Positions 46,212 through 54,797 of a stretch of 64,000 nucleotides of DNA are shown piece by piece. The notes beneath the pieces were generated by a model. The model ran no database searches, was not told the DNA's origin, and was given only the letters and a program-made list of their open reading frames with translations. The DNA is from Maricaulis sp048270265 (GTDB lineage: Bacteria; Pseudomonadota; Alphaproteobacteria; Caulobacterales; Maricaulaceae): NCBI RefSeq assembly GCF_048270265.1, contig NZ_JBLWTD010000001.1:124001-188000 (forward strand), written 5' to 3'. Positions within the stretch are counted from its first letter, which is position 1; each line of letters begins with the position of its first letter. The position numbers and the translations under genes are program-made.

Positions 46212-46838
46212 TCAGACGGCGCGCAGCACGGCCATGATGGCGCGCGTGAAAACGGGGATGAGTTCGGTCATCGGCTGTTGGATGCGGCCGAATATCCGGT
46301 ATTCAGCCGGCTGCATCACCAGGCCGAGCGCCATGGCGGCGGCCAGTTCGGGGTCGCCGTCCGGAATTTCGCCATTGGCCATCGCCGCGGCGACGCGGGC
46401 ACTCATCACGTTGGAGGGGTTGGCGCCGCCATCGCCGGACGCGGCGAGGAAATAGTTGCGATGGGTGAGGTGATAGGTGAATTGCGCCGGGTCACTCTCG
46501 GCCAGTTCGCAATAGGCGCTGACAACCGCATGCACCGTTTCTTCCAAGCTGGCATCGGGGCGGATATTGGCCGCGACCAGTTGCTGCAGACGGGCATGGA
46601 TGGCCTCGAACATCAGCCGGGCGAGATCATCCTTGCTCTTGAAATGGCGATACATCGCGCCGTCGGAAATGGTGCAGGCCTCGGCGATCTGCTTGATCGA
46701 CACGCCGTCCATCCCGTGACGGGCGAAGAGCTGCAGCGCGGCGCGCTCGATCCGCGCCTTGGTCGTGCCGCGCGGTGCCGTTACCCCGATATTCGGGTCG
46801 GCGCCTTCAAACAGGTCTTCGCGAAGTTTTCCGGCCAT
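46212..46838 (-). CDS. TetR family transcriptional regulator
   Basis: 208 residues. The N-terminal helix-turn-helix ARIERAALQLFARHGMDGVSIKQIAEACTISDGAMYRHFKSKDDL is typical of the family; the C-terminal ligand domain is unassigned. ATG 46838 has GGAG upstream. It heads the leftward PlsC-PlsC-LplT-rnd series and probably represses it and itself through boxes in the region upstream. A lipid or detergent-like ligand is an inference from context. Confidence 0.9.
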   Translation of the reverse strand: MAGKLREDLFEGADPNIGVTAPRGTTKARIERAALQLFARHGMDGVSIKQIAEACTISDGAMYRHFKSKDDLARLMFEAIHARLQQLVAANIRPDASLEETVHAVVSAYCELAESDPAQFTYHLTHRNYFLAASGDGGANPSNVMSARVAAAMANGEIPDGDPELAAAMALGLVMQPAEYRIFGRIQQPMTELIPVFTRAIMAVLRAV

Positions 46839-46860
46839 GGTCAGTCTCCGTGTGGCATGG

Positions 46861-46925
46861 AAGTAAGCGTTCATTCACATGCTGTTTCTCACAGCTCCGG
46901 GCGGGTTGCAAGTGAATAGTTACTT
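46861..46925. promoter_or_regulatory. Putative TetR operator: two inverted 16-bp boxes
   Basis: AAGTAAGCGTTCATTC (46861-46876, plus strand) and AAGTAACTATTCACTT (46910-46925, minus strand) share AAGTAA-N3-TTCAyTy; the second is itself a 12-of-16 palindrome. They lie 23-87 nt upstream of the TetR start codon in a 225-nt spacer (46839-47063) that holds no gene. The position fits autoregulation. Confidence 0.55.
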
Positions 46926-47063
46926 ACGTCGCCGTGTTTATCCCGGCAGGGGGCAGCTTTCGCAACCCACACAGGGCTGGGCAGCCGGTGAAAAAGGGGT
47001 GAGGCGCGGCAACTGCGCGGCCTTCATGTGCAGTGGCATGAGGTTGCTGCCGGGCCGGTCGGG

Positions 47064-47702
47064 TCAGTATTGGCCGATCTGCATCGCGGCGCGGACCAGT
47101 TGGGAGGTCGAGTTGAGCTCGAGCTTGCCCATGATGTTTTCGCGATGCTTGCGCACGGTGGCGGCGCTGATCCCCAGCTTGTCGGCGATCTGGTCGACGG
47201 AATGTCCGCGGGCGATCTCGCGCAGGATATCCCGTTCGCGCCCGGTCAGATCCCCTGTGCCCAGCACGCCGCTCATGTCCATCTGGTCTCCGGAGGCAGG
47301 CCGCAGGCAGGGCGAATCGGCAACGGCCCGGATCGCCTCGATCAGGGTCTGGCGACCGGCCTCCTTGTGCAGGAAGCCCTCCGCGCATCGCGACAGGCGT
47401 TCGCGCTCGTCTTCATCCATATGCGAGCCGGTGAGCAGCAGGAAACGCGTTTCTGTGCCCTTGTCGCGCAGCTTGTTGATGACATCGACGCCGGTCATGT
47501 CCGGCATGGCGAAGTCGATCACGGCGACATCGGCCTCGACGCGGCCGAGCAGTTCGAGTGCTTCGGTGCCATTGCTGGCGCTGCCGGCGAGCTCGAAGGC
47601 ATCGCTCATCTCGATCACCGCGGAAACTGCATCCCGAACGATGGCGTGGTCGTCGACGACGACAACGCGCAAGGGGAGGTGGCCGGGGTGTTGGTCACTC
47701 AT
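47064..47702 (-). CDS. NarL/FixJ family response regulator
   Basis: 212 residues. Receiver domain with acidic pocket Asp17/Asp18, phospho-acceptor Asp63 (VAVIDFAMPD), Thr91 and Lys113. The LuxR-type helix-turn-helix covers about 150-207 (LTGRERDILREIARGHSVDQIADKLGISAATVRKH). Divergent from the histidine kinase gene 86 nt away, its likely partner. In the spacer, ACTGC-N6-GCAGT (47732-47747) is a weak candidate site. Confidence 0.93.
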   Translation of the reverse strand: MSDQHPGHLPLRVVVVDDHAIVRDAVSAVIEMSDAFELAGSASNGTEALELLGRVEADVAVIDFAMPDMTGVDVINKLRDKGTETRFLLLTGSHMDEDERERLSRCAEGFLHKEAGRQTLIEAIRAVADSPCLRPASGDQMDMSGVLGTGDLTGRERDILREIARGHSVDQIADKLGISAATVRKHRENIMGKLELNSTSQLVRAAMQIGQY

Positions 47703-47788
47703 TCTTGTGCCCTATATTGGTCACATCACTGACTGCGATGCTGCAGTAACTATCGCCGGGCAGGGTATTAGGCAATGGCGAGGAGGGG

Positions 47789-49144
47789 GTGTTGGGGGAA
47801 CCGAAAATTCGACGCCTGGATGGTCGCTTCGACGATCCGGAGATTGAAACCGCGTTCATGCGTGACAGCTGGGCCGGGATCCGGGTGCAGGCCGCGCTGA
47901 CCCTGATCGGCTTTTCCCTCGCCTGGATCGTCTCTACGGCGACCGACCTGATGTATATGCAGGACAGTCCGTATTTCCTGCCGACCCTGTCGGCCCGGCT
48001 GCTGTCGGGCAGTGTCGGCCTCCTGGGCGGCGCCTGGGTGCTGATGGCACGGCCAGGCTATGACAGCCGCGCCCTGCCGCTGATCGTTTATGGCTGGATC
48101 CTGATCTCGACCCTCACAGCGGTGATCGTGGCGTCGGTCTTTCCAACCGCTGAAGCCACGCCGGACGGGGTGGCGGATGTCCTGGTCTTCACCAGCTCCT
48201 GGATGTCATTGCACGTGCTGGCGATCGGTGTCGCGCTGGCGGCCTTCCCCTGGGGGATCGCTTTCATGTCCATGGCCTACATGATCACCTATCTCATCCT
48301 CGCCGTGGTCTGGAACGACCAATCGGAGCACCCGATGATCGCCCAGTCGGTGGTCGTCGTTGCCTGCTGTTTCTTTGCCTGGCTGATGGCGATCACCTTC
48401 AGCATGCGGGCCCGGCGGCGCTTCTACATCACGCGTCTGTATGAGCAGGCGAAAATCGCCGCCGAAAAGGCGCAGGAATTTTCATCCTTCCTGCTCGCGG
48501 CCACCGGTCATGATATCCGCCAGCCGATCTATGCCCTCGACCTCAATGCCAGCATGCTTGAGGAGCTGGTCGATGCGGAACAATGGGACAAGGTCAAACC
48601 GCTGGTCCAGCGTCAGAAACTGGTGGCGAGCAATGTCGCCAGCATGCTGTCCTCGGTTCTCGAGCTGTCCTATCTCGACAATGCGAAACGCCCGGTGACA
48701 CCCACCCCCTGCGATGCGGGACGCTTGCTCAGGGACAGCGTCAGCGGCCTCAAGGATGTCGCGCTCAGCCGGGGCATGGCGCTGCATTGCGAACCCTGTT
48801 CCGCGCGGATCCAGGTCGATTCCGGGGTGGCCGGGCACATCCTGTCCAATCTGATTTCCAACGCCATCACCCATTCCAAGGGCTCCCGCCTGCTGGTGGG
48901 GGCCCGGCGCGCGGGGCAGTTCATCGATCTGGTCGTCGCCGATAACGGGGCCGGCATGGGGGATCGTGACCTGTTCCTCGAATCGCGGAGCGCCTTGGCC
49001 CGTATCAATGGCGGGCAACCATTGCGTTCGGGAATGGGGATGGAAATCATGTTCCGGCTGGCCGAACGCGGCGACCTGGCCTTGCGCATCACCTCGCGCC
49101 CCGGGCACGGCGTGATGGCCTGCCTTCGCTGCCCGCGGGTCTGA
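47789..49144 (+). CDS. Membrane sensor histidine kinase (HDxRQP type)
   Basis: 451 residues. About six hydrophobic segments at 30-220, then a phospho-acceptor helix with His241 in ATGHDIRQPIYAL and an ATPase domain with N box HILSNLISNAITH and G1 box DNGAGM. The HDxRQP variety is common in alphaproteobacteria paired with NarL regulators. No periplasmic sensing domain of size, so the signal is probably in or near the membrane. GTG 47789 or TTG 47792 follow AGGAGG (47781-47786); TTG has better spacing. Confidence 0.9.
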   Translation: MLGEPKIRRLDGRFDDPEIETAFMRDSWAGIRVQAALTLIGFSLAWIVSTATDLMYMQDSPYFLPTLSARLLSGSVGLLGGAWVLMARPGYDSRALPLIVYGWILISTLTAVIVASVFPTAEATPDGVADVLVFTSSWMSLHVLAIGVALAAFPWGIAFMSMAYMITYLILAVVWNDQSEHPMIAQSVVVVACCFFAWLMAITFSMRARRRFYITRLYEQAKIAAEKAQEFSSFLLAATGHDIRQPIYALDLNASMLEELVDAEQWDKVKPLVQRQKLVASNVASMLSSVLELSYLDNAKRPVTPTPCDAGRLLRDSVSGLKDVALSRGMALHCEPCSARIQVDSGVAGHILSNLISNAITHSKGSRLLVGARRAGQFIDLVVADNGAGMGDRDLFLESRSALARINGGQPLRSGMGMEIMFRLAERGDLALRITSRPGHGVMACLRCPRV

Positions 49145-49158
49145 GGCGGTTCAGACCG

Positions 49159-49185
49159 CTGGAGCAGCCGGGCAAGCTGCTCCAG
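49159..49185. terminator. Hairpin between convergent genes, possible terminator
   Basis: Perfect 10-bp stem CTGGAGCAGC / GCTGCTCCAG (49159-49168 with 49176-49185), 7-nt loop, in the 93-nt spacer between the rightward kinase and the leftward autotransporter. No strong T run on either side, so its efficiency is uncertain. Confidence 0.45.
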
Positions 49186-49237
49186 ACGGCCCTTTCGTCT
49201 GCGGACCTCCCCGTGAGTCTCGCAGACTGCCCCCACA

Positions 49238-52200
49238 CTAGAAGGGGGCGACCAGACGGGCGCTGAGCGAGTGTCCCGTCTGGGATCCCGAGCTCTCGCC
49301 GAGATAGTCGAACCGCAGGTGCATGCTCGCCCCCATCCGGGCGGACATGCTGACCCCGGCCTGGAAGCGGTCGCGGTCGAAGCGGCTGCTCTCGGTCAGG
49401 AAGGAGGATGATGCACCCTGGAACCCGCCGAAAAGCGTTGCCGTCTCGTCGAGATATTCGTGGAGCCAGGCACCGTGGATCCGCACGGAGTATTGCCCCT
49501 CCGCCGCGCGCTCGCCCCAGACCAGGCTGGCGCCGAGCTTGCTGGTCAGGCTCTCCATCTGGCCCGGACGGACATTGAGGGCCGCGACCGGATCGCCGGC
49601 TTCGCTGAAGTCCTCCGTGTCTGTGGTGGCGAGGTTCAATGCCAGTTCCGGCTCGAACATCGCACCGCCGAGCATCGTGCCGGAGGATTGCCGCGCAATC
49701 CGGGCGCCGACACCGAGTGTGGTTGCGCGATAGCCGGCGCTGAGCGTGCCGGGAACGAAGCCGAGTGCGGGTGCGCGCCGTGTGTCGACATCATGGCTCA
49801 TCCAGCCGAGCTGGCCGCTGAATGTGTAGGCCCCGGCCTGGCGTACGGCGTAGGCGGTGGCACCGAAATTATCGGTCTCGGCCTTCACATGATCGCCGGT
49901 GGCATCCGTGTGGTTGAAGCCGATGGCCAGACCGATGCTGCCCTGGCCCCGCGCCAGCTGGACCCCGGCCGAAAGGCCGCGATCACGGGTGTCGAGACCG
50001 TGGACGCCCGGGCTGGAGTCGATTTCGCCATTGCGCCCACTGGCCTCGAGCCAATAACCGCTGGCCGCCGGATCATTGCGGACGTGCGCGCTGACGCTGT
50101 CCATGAAGCGGCCATAGGCCTGGTTGTTGAGCGCGATCTGCGAGGCATGCACATCGCCGGACAATTCCTGCAATGCGACCGACTGGTCGGAGGCGGACAG
50201 GGCGAGAATGCCGTCCATCAGGTCCACCATGCCCTGGCCCGTGTTCTCGCCGAGCTCGGCATTGAGGTGGCCGCCGACTGCTGCTGCGTTGGGCGTCAGG
50301 GCATCGCCGGTGAAATCGACCTGTCGCACCAGAACGAGATCGAAGGCATTGCCGTTATTGCGGGCATAGGCGTTGAAGGCGTCGTTGACGCTGACCGAGC
50401 CGAAGCTGCCGCTAATGCCATCGCTCGCCGTCATCAACGTGAATTGCGAACGCACTGAATAGACGCCCGACGGGACCGTCTCGATCATGAGATCGCCGCC
50501 CTGCAGGGTGATGGCTCCGTCCACGACGAGCCGGTCGTGGAGACCGACACTGCTGACCTCTGCAGCGAAGACACTACTGGCGGTGAGGGTGACATCGCCG
50601 GTGACGTCCAGGCGTCCGATGGAATTGCCCGGGGCCAGTATGCCGTTGATGATCACGTCGCCGGTCAGCGTGCCATTGCCGCCGAGCCGTGTGTCGGCAT
50701 CGGTGACAAGCAGGTCGAAGCTGGAATTGCCGGCGAAGCGCCAATCCCCGGAGAACACCAGGATCTGCTCGAAATTGACGTAGTTGTCGCCGTAGAAGAA
50801 TCCGACTTCATCGCCGCCCGCTCGGAGCGAGATCCGGTCAAGGCCTTCGCCGCCATCGGACAGGCCGATGATCCGCGAGCTGGTGGTGAAGGACAGAACG
50901 TCGTCGCCGGCGCCCATGTCGATCGCGGTGCCCAGACCGAAATTGCCACCGATAATCGTGCCGTAATTGCCCAGGACATCCGCGCCGTCACCGCCGAGGA
51001 AAGCCAGGCCGTCGGCCTCGATCGTGCCGCTTTGCCAGTTGGTGGTGATGCTGCTCGTACCGGCGGTGCTGAACACGGCGATGCCGTTGGCGTCTGTGCC
51101 GAAGGCTTCGATCAGGCCGAAATTGGTGATGTGCGCGATCGGCGCGTCGGGATCAGCGGGCACGGCCCCTATGACCGATGACAGGCGCACGCCGATCGCT
51201 TCATCGCCCTCGACTCGGATCACACCGTCATTGATCAGGTCATTCGCGCTGCCCGCGATGCCAACCCCCTGGATGCCGAAGCCTGCCCCTAGGATCGAGC
51301 CTTCATTGCGGACTTCATTGCCCTCGCCATCGAGACGGATGGCAACGGAACTCCGGTTGTCGCCAAACACCTCGCCATCGGCGTCATAGCCGGCGGTGAT
51401 CAGTCCGGCATTGGTCACGGAGATCCGGCTGCCGTCGACATCGATCGTGGCCTGATAGCTCAGGTCGGCATAGGCGCCCCGGATGATGCTCGATGCAAAG
51501 TTGACGATGGCGTTGTCGTCGCCGTCGACAGTGACGGCCGAGTTCTCGGCGAGGATCGAACCGGTATTGAGGACGATGTTGTTGTCGTCCTGCACCTGCA
51601 CGCCAATGCCGTATTCGGGATCCATGACCGTGATCGAGCTGGCATTGATGAGTTGATGTCCACCGCCTCCGAGCGCGACGCCGACGCCACGCGGGCCGGA
51701 GGCGAGGATCGTGCCATTATTGGTGACCGCGATGCCGCCGTCCTCGGAGAAGACGGAAATGCCATATCCGCCCCACTCGTCATTGATGATGTCACCATTA
51801 TTCTCGACTACACTGCCGCCAGCCTCGATCGTGATGCGCTCGAGCAGGCCGTTATTCTCCACCGCAACGGCCGCGGCCGGGCCGTCCAGGGCGAGAGGCG
51901 AGGCGATGCTGCGCAGGCGCGCACCTTCGGCAACAATGATCTGGCCGCCATTGATGAACCAGTCGCTTCCGGCATCCTCGCCCGTCAGGGTGAGGAGGGT
52001 CGGGCCATCCAGCTGGTGCAGCTCGAAGCCGGTCAGGTCTGACAGGTCGAGGGTGAGCTCGCCTTCGCCGGTGACGTGGAATTCGTCATAGCCCGCGCCA
52101 CCGTCCAGCAGGCCTTCATAGCTGGAACCGCCGTAGAAGTAGACGACGTCTTCACCGAGGCCAAGGTCCAGTGCCGTGGCCCCCTGGATCGTACCGTAAT

Positions 52201-53617
52201 TGTGGACGATCTCGTTGCCGTCGCCGCCCCTGACGCCGAACAGCTCACCCGCAATAAGTCCCCCCAACTCATTGACCAAGATTTGGTTCTGTCTGACGGA
52301 GCTTCCATAGCGTACGCCAGCGCGGGTGCCGTAGATCCGGCCGGTATTGACGACGAAGGCCACGGTTTCGGGGTAGGTCGTCCCATCCGATGAGTGCGTT
52401 TCGGTGGTGAGGATATTGAGGCCGAAGGCATCGTCGCCCTGGGCCGCAATGTCGCCTGTATTGACGAGGGTGTTGTCGGCGCCGGTGATCGAGACGCCGT
52501 TGGCGCCATCCCCCGCCGCCGCGATAAGGCCGTCGTTCAGGATCCAGTTTTCATTGCCGTCGACAGCCAGGCCGTCGGGGAGAAATGAATGGGGGGCAGT
52601 ATCGCTCCCGGTGCCGAAATCGCCCCATAACCCGACTCCGGCAACGATCTCGCCGGTGTTTTCGATAGAGTTGTAGTCGCCGGTGACGCTCGCGCCCGCC
52701 ACCGCGCCGCCCTCGCTCAGGGCGAGGATGAGGCCGGAATTGACCAGGGATCCATCATCGCCCTCCAGGCGGGCACCATAGGTGTCGCCGACGATTGCCC
52801 CGGCCACATTGACCAATTCCCACGCGTCGCCGGTGAGGTAGGCACCGGTCGTTTCATCCCCCTCAACCACGATGTCACCAAAGTTGATCAGAGAGGCGCC
52901 GCTGCCGGAAGCGCCGACACCGACCACCCAGGTCCCGGAGCCGTAGATCCCTCCGTCATTGACCATGTGCGCGTCAGGCCCGTCGGCGCTCATCAGCGCG
53001 CCAAACGGGGAATCCCCATGGATGATCCCCGCATTGAGGAGGTGGGAGTGCTCGCCGCTCACGGCGATATAGCCATCCTCGATCAGGCCGTAATTGAACA
53101 CGTCAGCATCGTCGACACCGAAGAGTTCAATCGAGCCGCCTGCTGCGACCGTGCCAAAATTGATGACGCTGGTTCCAGGCGCCGCGCAACAGCCGAACAC
53201 GCCGCCGATGCTGGCATCTTGATCAATGATGATGAGGCCGCTCTGGATCGCCCACTGCTGCGCCGATCCGTCGCCGAGCAGTGTCAGCTCGCCGGAGCCG
53301 GCCATGGTGTAGCTTTCGAAATTGAGCAGGCGCGACATGTCCAGCTCGTTGTCGTACCCGTCGACATCGGCGGTCAGGAAGTCGAAACCGTCGCCGGCAT
53401 CGATCGTGTCATTGGGCAGGTCGTCCGATGTGATCACATGGTCGTCACTGCCGGGGGTGAGGACAATATCGGCTGCGGCGGTGGCGGGCACCGTGCCGGC
53501 CATCAGCGCGCCCAGTGCACCGGCGAGCGCCCAGCGGCTCACGCTTCCCGTCAGCCGGGTTTTGTATCCTGAGATATCCCGTGTCTGCGCCGGGCCTGCA
53601 TCGATTGAATTTTCCAT
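49238..53617 (-). CDS. Autotransporter (type Va secretion) with beta-helix passenger
   Basis: 1459 residues. The signal region is extended: about 25 residues, then a basic-hydrophobic stretch ending GTVPATAAA near residue 48. The passenger, about 50-1150, is built of many short repeats with N-x-G-x-I turns (for example VNTGDIAAQGDDAFGL, IVNFASSIIRGAY), as in parallel beta-helices. It has one Cys pair (FGCCAAPG near 142). The beta-barrel domain covers about 1190-1459 and ends in Phe (ARLVAPF), the outer-membrane insertion signal. No protease motif is visible in the passenger; adhesin or surface-structure function is inferred. Shine-Dalgarno GAGG precedes ATG 53617. Confidence 0.92.
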   Translation of the reverse strand: MENSIDAGPAQTRDISGYKTRLTGSVSRWALAGALGALMAGTVPATAAADIVLTPGSDDHVITSDDLPNDTIDAGDGFDFLTADVDGYDNELDMSRLLNFESYTMAGSGELTLLGDGSAQQWAIQSGLIIIDQDASIGGVFGCCAAPGTSVINFGTVAAGGSIELFGVDDADVFNYGLIEDGYIAVSGEHSHLLNAGIIHGDSPFGALMSADGPDAHMVNDGGIYGSGTWVVGVGASGSGASLINFGDIVVEGDETTGAYLTGDAWELVNVAGAIVGDTYGARLEGDDGSLVNSGLILALSEGGAVAGASVTGDYNSIENTGEIVAGVGLWGDFGTGSDTAPHSFLPDGLAVDGNENWILNDGLIAAAGDGANGVSITGADNTLVNTGDIAAQGDDAFGLNILTTETHSSDGTTYPETVAFVVNTGRIYGTRAGVRYGSSVRQNQILVNELGGLIAGELFGVRGGDGNEIVHNYGTIQGATALDLGLGEDVVYFYGGSSYEGLLDGGAGYDEFHVTGEGELTLDLSDLTGFELHQLDGPTLLTLTGEDAGSDWFINGGQIIVAEGARLRSIASPLALDGPAAAVAVENNGLLERITIEAGGSVVENNGDIINDEWGGYGISVFSEDGGIAVTNNGTILASGPRGVGVALGGGGHQLINASSITVMDPEYGIGVQVQDDNNIVLNTGSILAENSAVTVDGDDNAIVNFASSIIRGAYADLSYQATIDVDGSRISVTNAGLITAGYDADGEVFGDNRSSVAIRLDGEGNEVRNEGSILGAGFGIQGVGIAGSANDLINDGVIRVEGDEAIGVRLSSVIGAVPADPDAPIAHITNFGLIEAFGTDANGIAVFSTAGTSSITTNWQSGTIEADGLAFLGGDGADVLGNYGTIIGGNFGLGTAIDMGAGDDVLSFTTSSRIIGLSDGGEGLDRISLRAGGDEVGFFYGDNYVNFEQILVFSGDWRFAGNSSFDLLVTDADTRLGGNGTLTGDVIINGILAPGNSIGRLDVTGDVTLTASSVFAAEVSSVGLHDRLVVDGAITLQGGDLMIETVPSGVYSVRSQFTLMTASDGISGSFGSVSVNDAFNAYARNNGNAFDLVLVRQVDFTGDALTPNAAAVGGHLNAELGENTGQGMVDLMDGILALSASDQSVALQELSGDVHASQIALNNQAYGRFMDSVSAHVRNDPAASGYWLEASGRNGEIDSSPGVHGLDTRDRGLSAGVQLARGQGSIGLAIGFNHTDATGDHVKAETDNFGATAYAVRQAGAYTFSGQLGWMSHDVDTRRAPALGFVPGTLSAGYRATTLGVGARIARQSSGTMLGGAMFEPELALNLATTDTEDFSEAGDPVAALNVRPGQMESLTSKLGASLVWGERAAEGQYSVRIHGAWLHEYLDETATLFGGFQGASSSFLTESSRFDRDRFQAGVSMSARMGASMHLRFDYLGESSGSQTGHSLSARLVAPF

Positions 53618-53692
53618 GACATACCTCGAATATTGGGGTCGGCACCTGCGTCCGACGTGAGGCGGGAGAAGGCCGTTTTCGAGGTTTTCTGT

Positions 53693-53714
53693 AAATACGA
53701 CGATCGTCGTATTT
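53693..53714. promoter_or_regulatory. Perfect 22-bp palindrome upstream of the autotransporter gene
   Basis: Two 11-base arms with no spacer; right arm is TCGTCGTATTT. It lies 76-97 nt upstream of the autotransporter start and about 225 nt upstream of the rightward small gene. Length, symmetry and the AT-rich ends around a CG-rich centre suggest an operator for a dimeric repressor or activator. The surrounding 321-nt spacer (53618-53938) holds no gene. Confidence 0.6.
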
Positions 53715-53938
53715 TGTGGTCGTTTGGCGGGCCAAAGTGACGGCCTGGCTGGCCGGAGCCCGGGCGCCAGGCCTGCTCATCCGGGGTTCGGGCTACATCT
53801 GCCGATTCCCCTTGCTGACTTGCCAAAATCGGGCGCATGGTGGGTGGCTTTGACGTCCGGTGCGGGTGCCGCATCGCGCATCGTCAGGGCGGTTATCCGG
53901 GGCTTGCGCCCCATTGGTCATCCAGGAGAGAGACCCCC

Positions 53939-54322
53939 ATGAACAAGTTCGTTTTGGCCATGATGGCAGCGTCGAGCCTGAGCCTGATCGGCTCGTCGGC
54001 ATTTGCCATGGACCACCATATGGCCGGCGAAACCGCTGCGCCGAGCGAGGAAGCCTGCATGGCGCTGTATGACGGCCTGATGGCTGACGTCGCCGAAGGC
54101 GATCAGGCGGCGCATGACGCCGTCTTGGCCAATCTGGACGATGCGACTCGCGCCAGCTTCAATGCCTGCCACGACATCATTCATGCCCGCCACCATCCCG
54201 AGGACGCCTCCGCTGACGGTCATCATGACGACAGCGCGCAGGACATGCCGCATGAAGACATCGCACCGGCCCACGACCACGACATGCACGAGGCGCCAGA
54301 GGCCTCCATGCCCCAGGAATAA
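53939..54322 (+). CDS. Small secreted His/Asp-rich protein
   Basis: 127 residues. Signal peptide MNKFVLAMMAASSLSLIGSSAFA, then an acidic mature protein with two Cys (EACMAL, NACHDI) and a C-terminal tail rich in His, Asp and Glu (HARHHPED, DGHHDD, AHDHDMHEAP). This composition suits binding of divalent metal ions in the periplasm; no domain is recognised. AGGAGAG precedes ATG 53939, and a strong terminator follows. Confidence 0.82.
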   Translation: MNKFVLAMMAASSLSLIGSSAFAMDHHMAGETAAPSEEACMALYDGLMADVAEGDQAAHDAVLANLDDATRASFNACHDIIHARHHPEDASADGHHDDSAQDMPHEDIAPAHDHDMHEAPEASMPQE

Positions 54323-54345
54323 TCTGGGATCATAAAGCCGAAGAG

Positions 54346-54375
54346 GGCGGTACCGGTCACCGGTGCCGCCTTTTT
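54346..54375 (+). terminator. Rho-independent terminator
   Basis: An 11-bp stem (54346-54356 with 54360-54370) with one U-G pair, 3-nt loop and TTTTT at 54371-54375; ends the His-rich gene. Confidence 0.88.
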
Positions 54376-54459
54376 CATGCCGCGGAACCGCCGGGTTGAG
54401 CGCGGCGGGTGCGACAAGACCAGGGGGCTCGCGGGGGTGAGGTGTCCCTGGCACCGGGC

Positions 54460-54630
54460 TCAGTCGTCCGGGTTCGGCTCTGCGATTCCGGTTTGATCGA
54501 TGATCTCCTGCTCCGGAGGGGTGAGCGGCTGCGGTCCGGCGGGCAGGATATCGGCATAGGCCGGGTCTATTTCATGGGCCAGGCAGGGCGGCGAGGCAAA
54601 ACCGCGCGGGGTGTTCTTGGGATCGCTCAT
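54460..54630 (-). CDS. Small conserved-looking protein, 56 residues
   Basis: A short gene reading MSDPKNTPRGFASPPC, then LAHEIDPAYADILPAG, and ending IAEPNPDD. AAAGGAGA lies directly before ATG 54630, one of the best ribosome binding sites in the window. Acidic and Pro-rich with a single Cys in ASPPCLAHE; I have seen similar RGFASPPC...HE segments in small alphaproteobacterial proteins but know no function. It is divergent from the Rrf2 gene, so the shared spacer may control both. Confidence 0.7.
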   Translation of the reverse strand: MSDPKNTPRGFASPPCLAHEIDPAYADILPAGPQPLTPPEQEIIDQTGIAEPNPDD

Positions 54631-54735
54631 TCGACATCTCCTTTCAATCCGCGCCAGACAGGCCGCCGCGGGTGAGGCTCCTGCCTGGCGAAAGTCGGGC
54701 CGGGCCCCGGCATCGTGGCGGGCGCGATTTCAGGG

Positions 54736-54763
54736 CTTGTCTCACGCATAGACCCTGCTAATA
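54736..54763 (+). promoter_or_regulatory. Predicted promoter of the Rrf2-nrdJ genes
   Basis: TTGTCT (54736-54741), 16-nt spacing, TAATAG (54758-54763). The -10 element is inside the palindrome at 54759-54781. Confidence 0.5.
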
Positions 54764-54781
54764 GGTATTGTAAATACCAAT
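54759..54781. promoter_or_regulatory. Putative Rrf2/NsrR-type operator
   Basis: A 23-bp near-perfect palindrome: core GGTATT-GTA-AATACC (54763-54777) extended by AAT/ATT on both sides with one mismatch. It overlaps the predicted -10 and lies 17 nt upstream of the Rrf2 start. AT-rich dyads of this kind are typical of NsrR boxes. Confidence 0.6.
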
Positions 54782-54797
54782 TGCGAGTCGAGTCGTC

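Noticed and set aside
49238..53617. Autotransporter passenger repeats as tandem DNA repeats or a CRISPR-like array
   Set aside because: Repeats are at protein level (N-x-G-x-I turns) with diverged codons; there are no identical DNA units or spacers.
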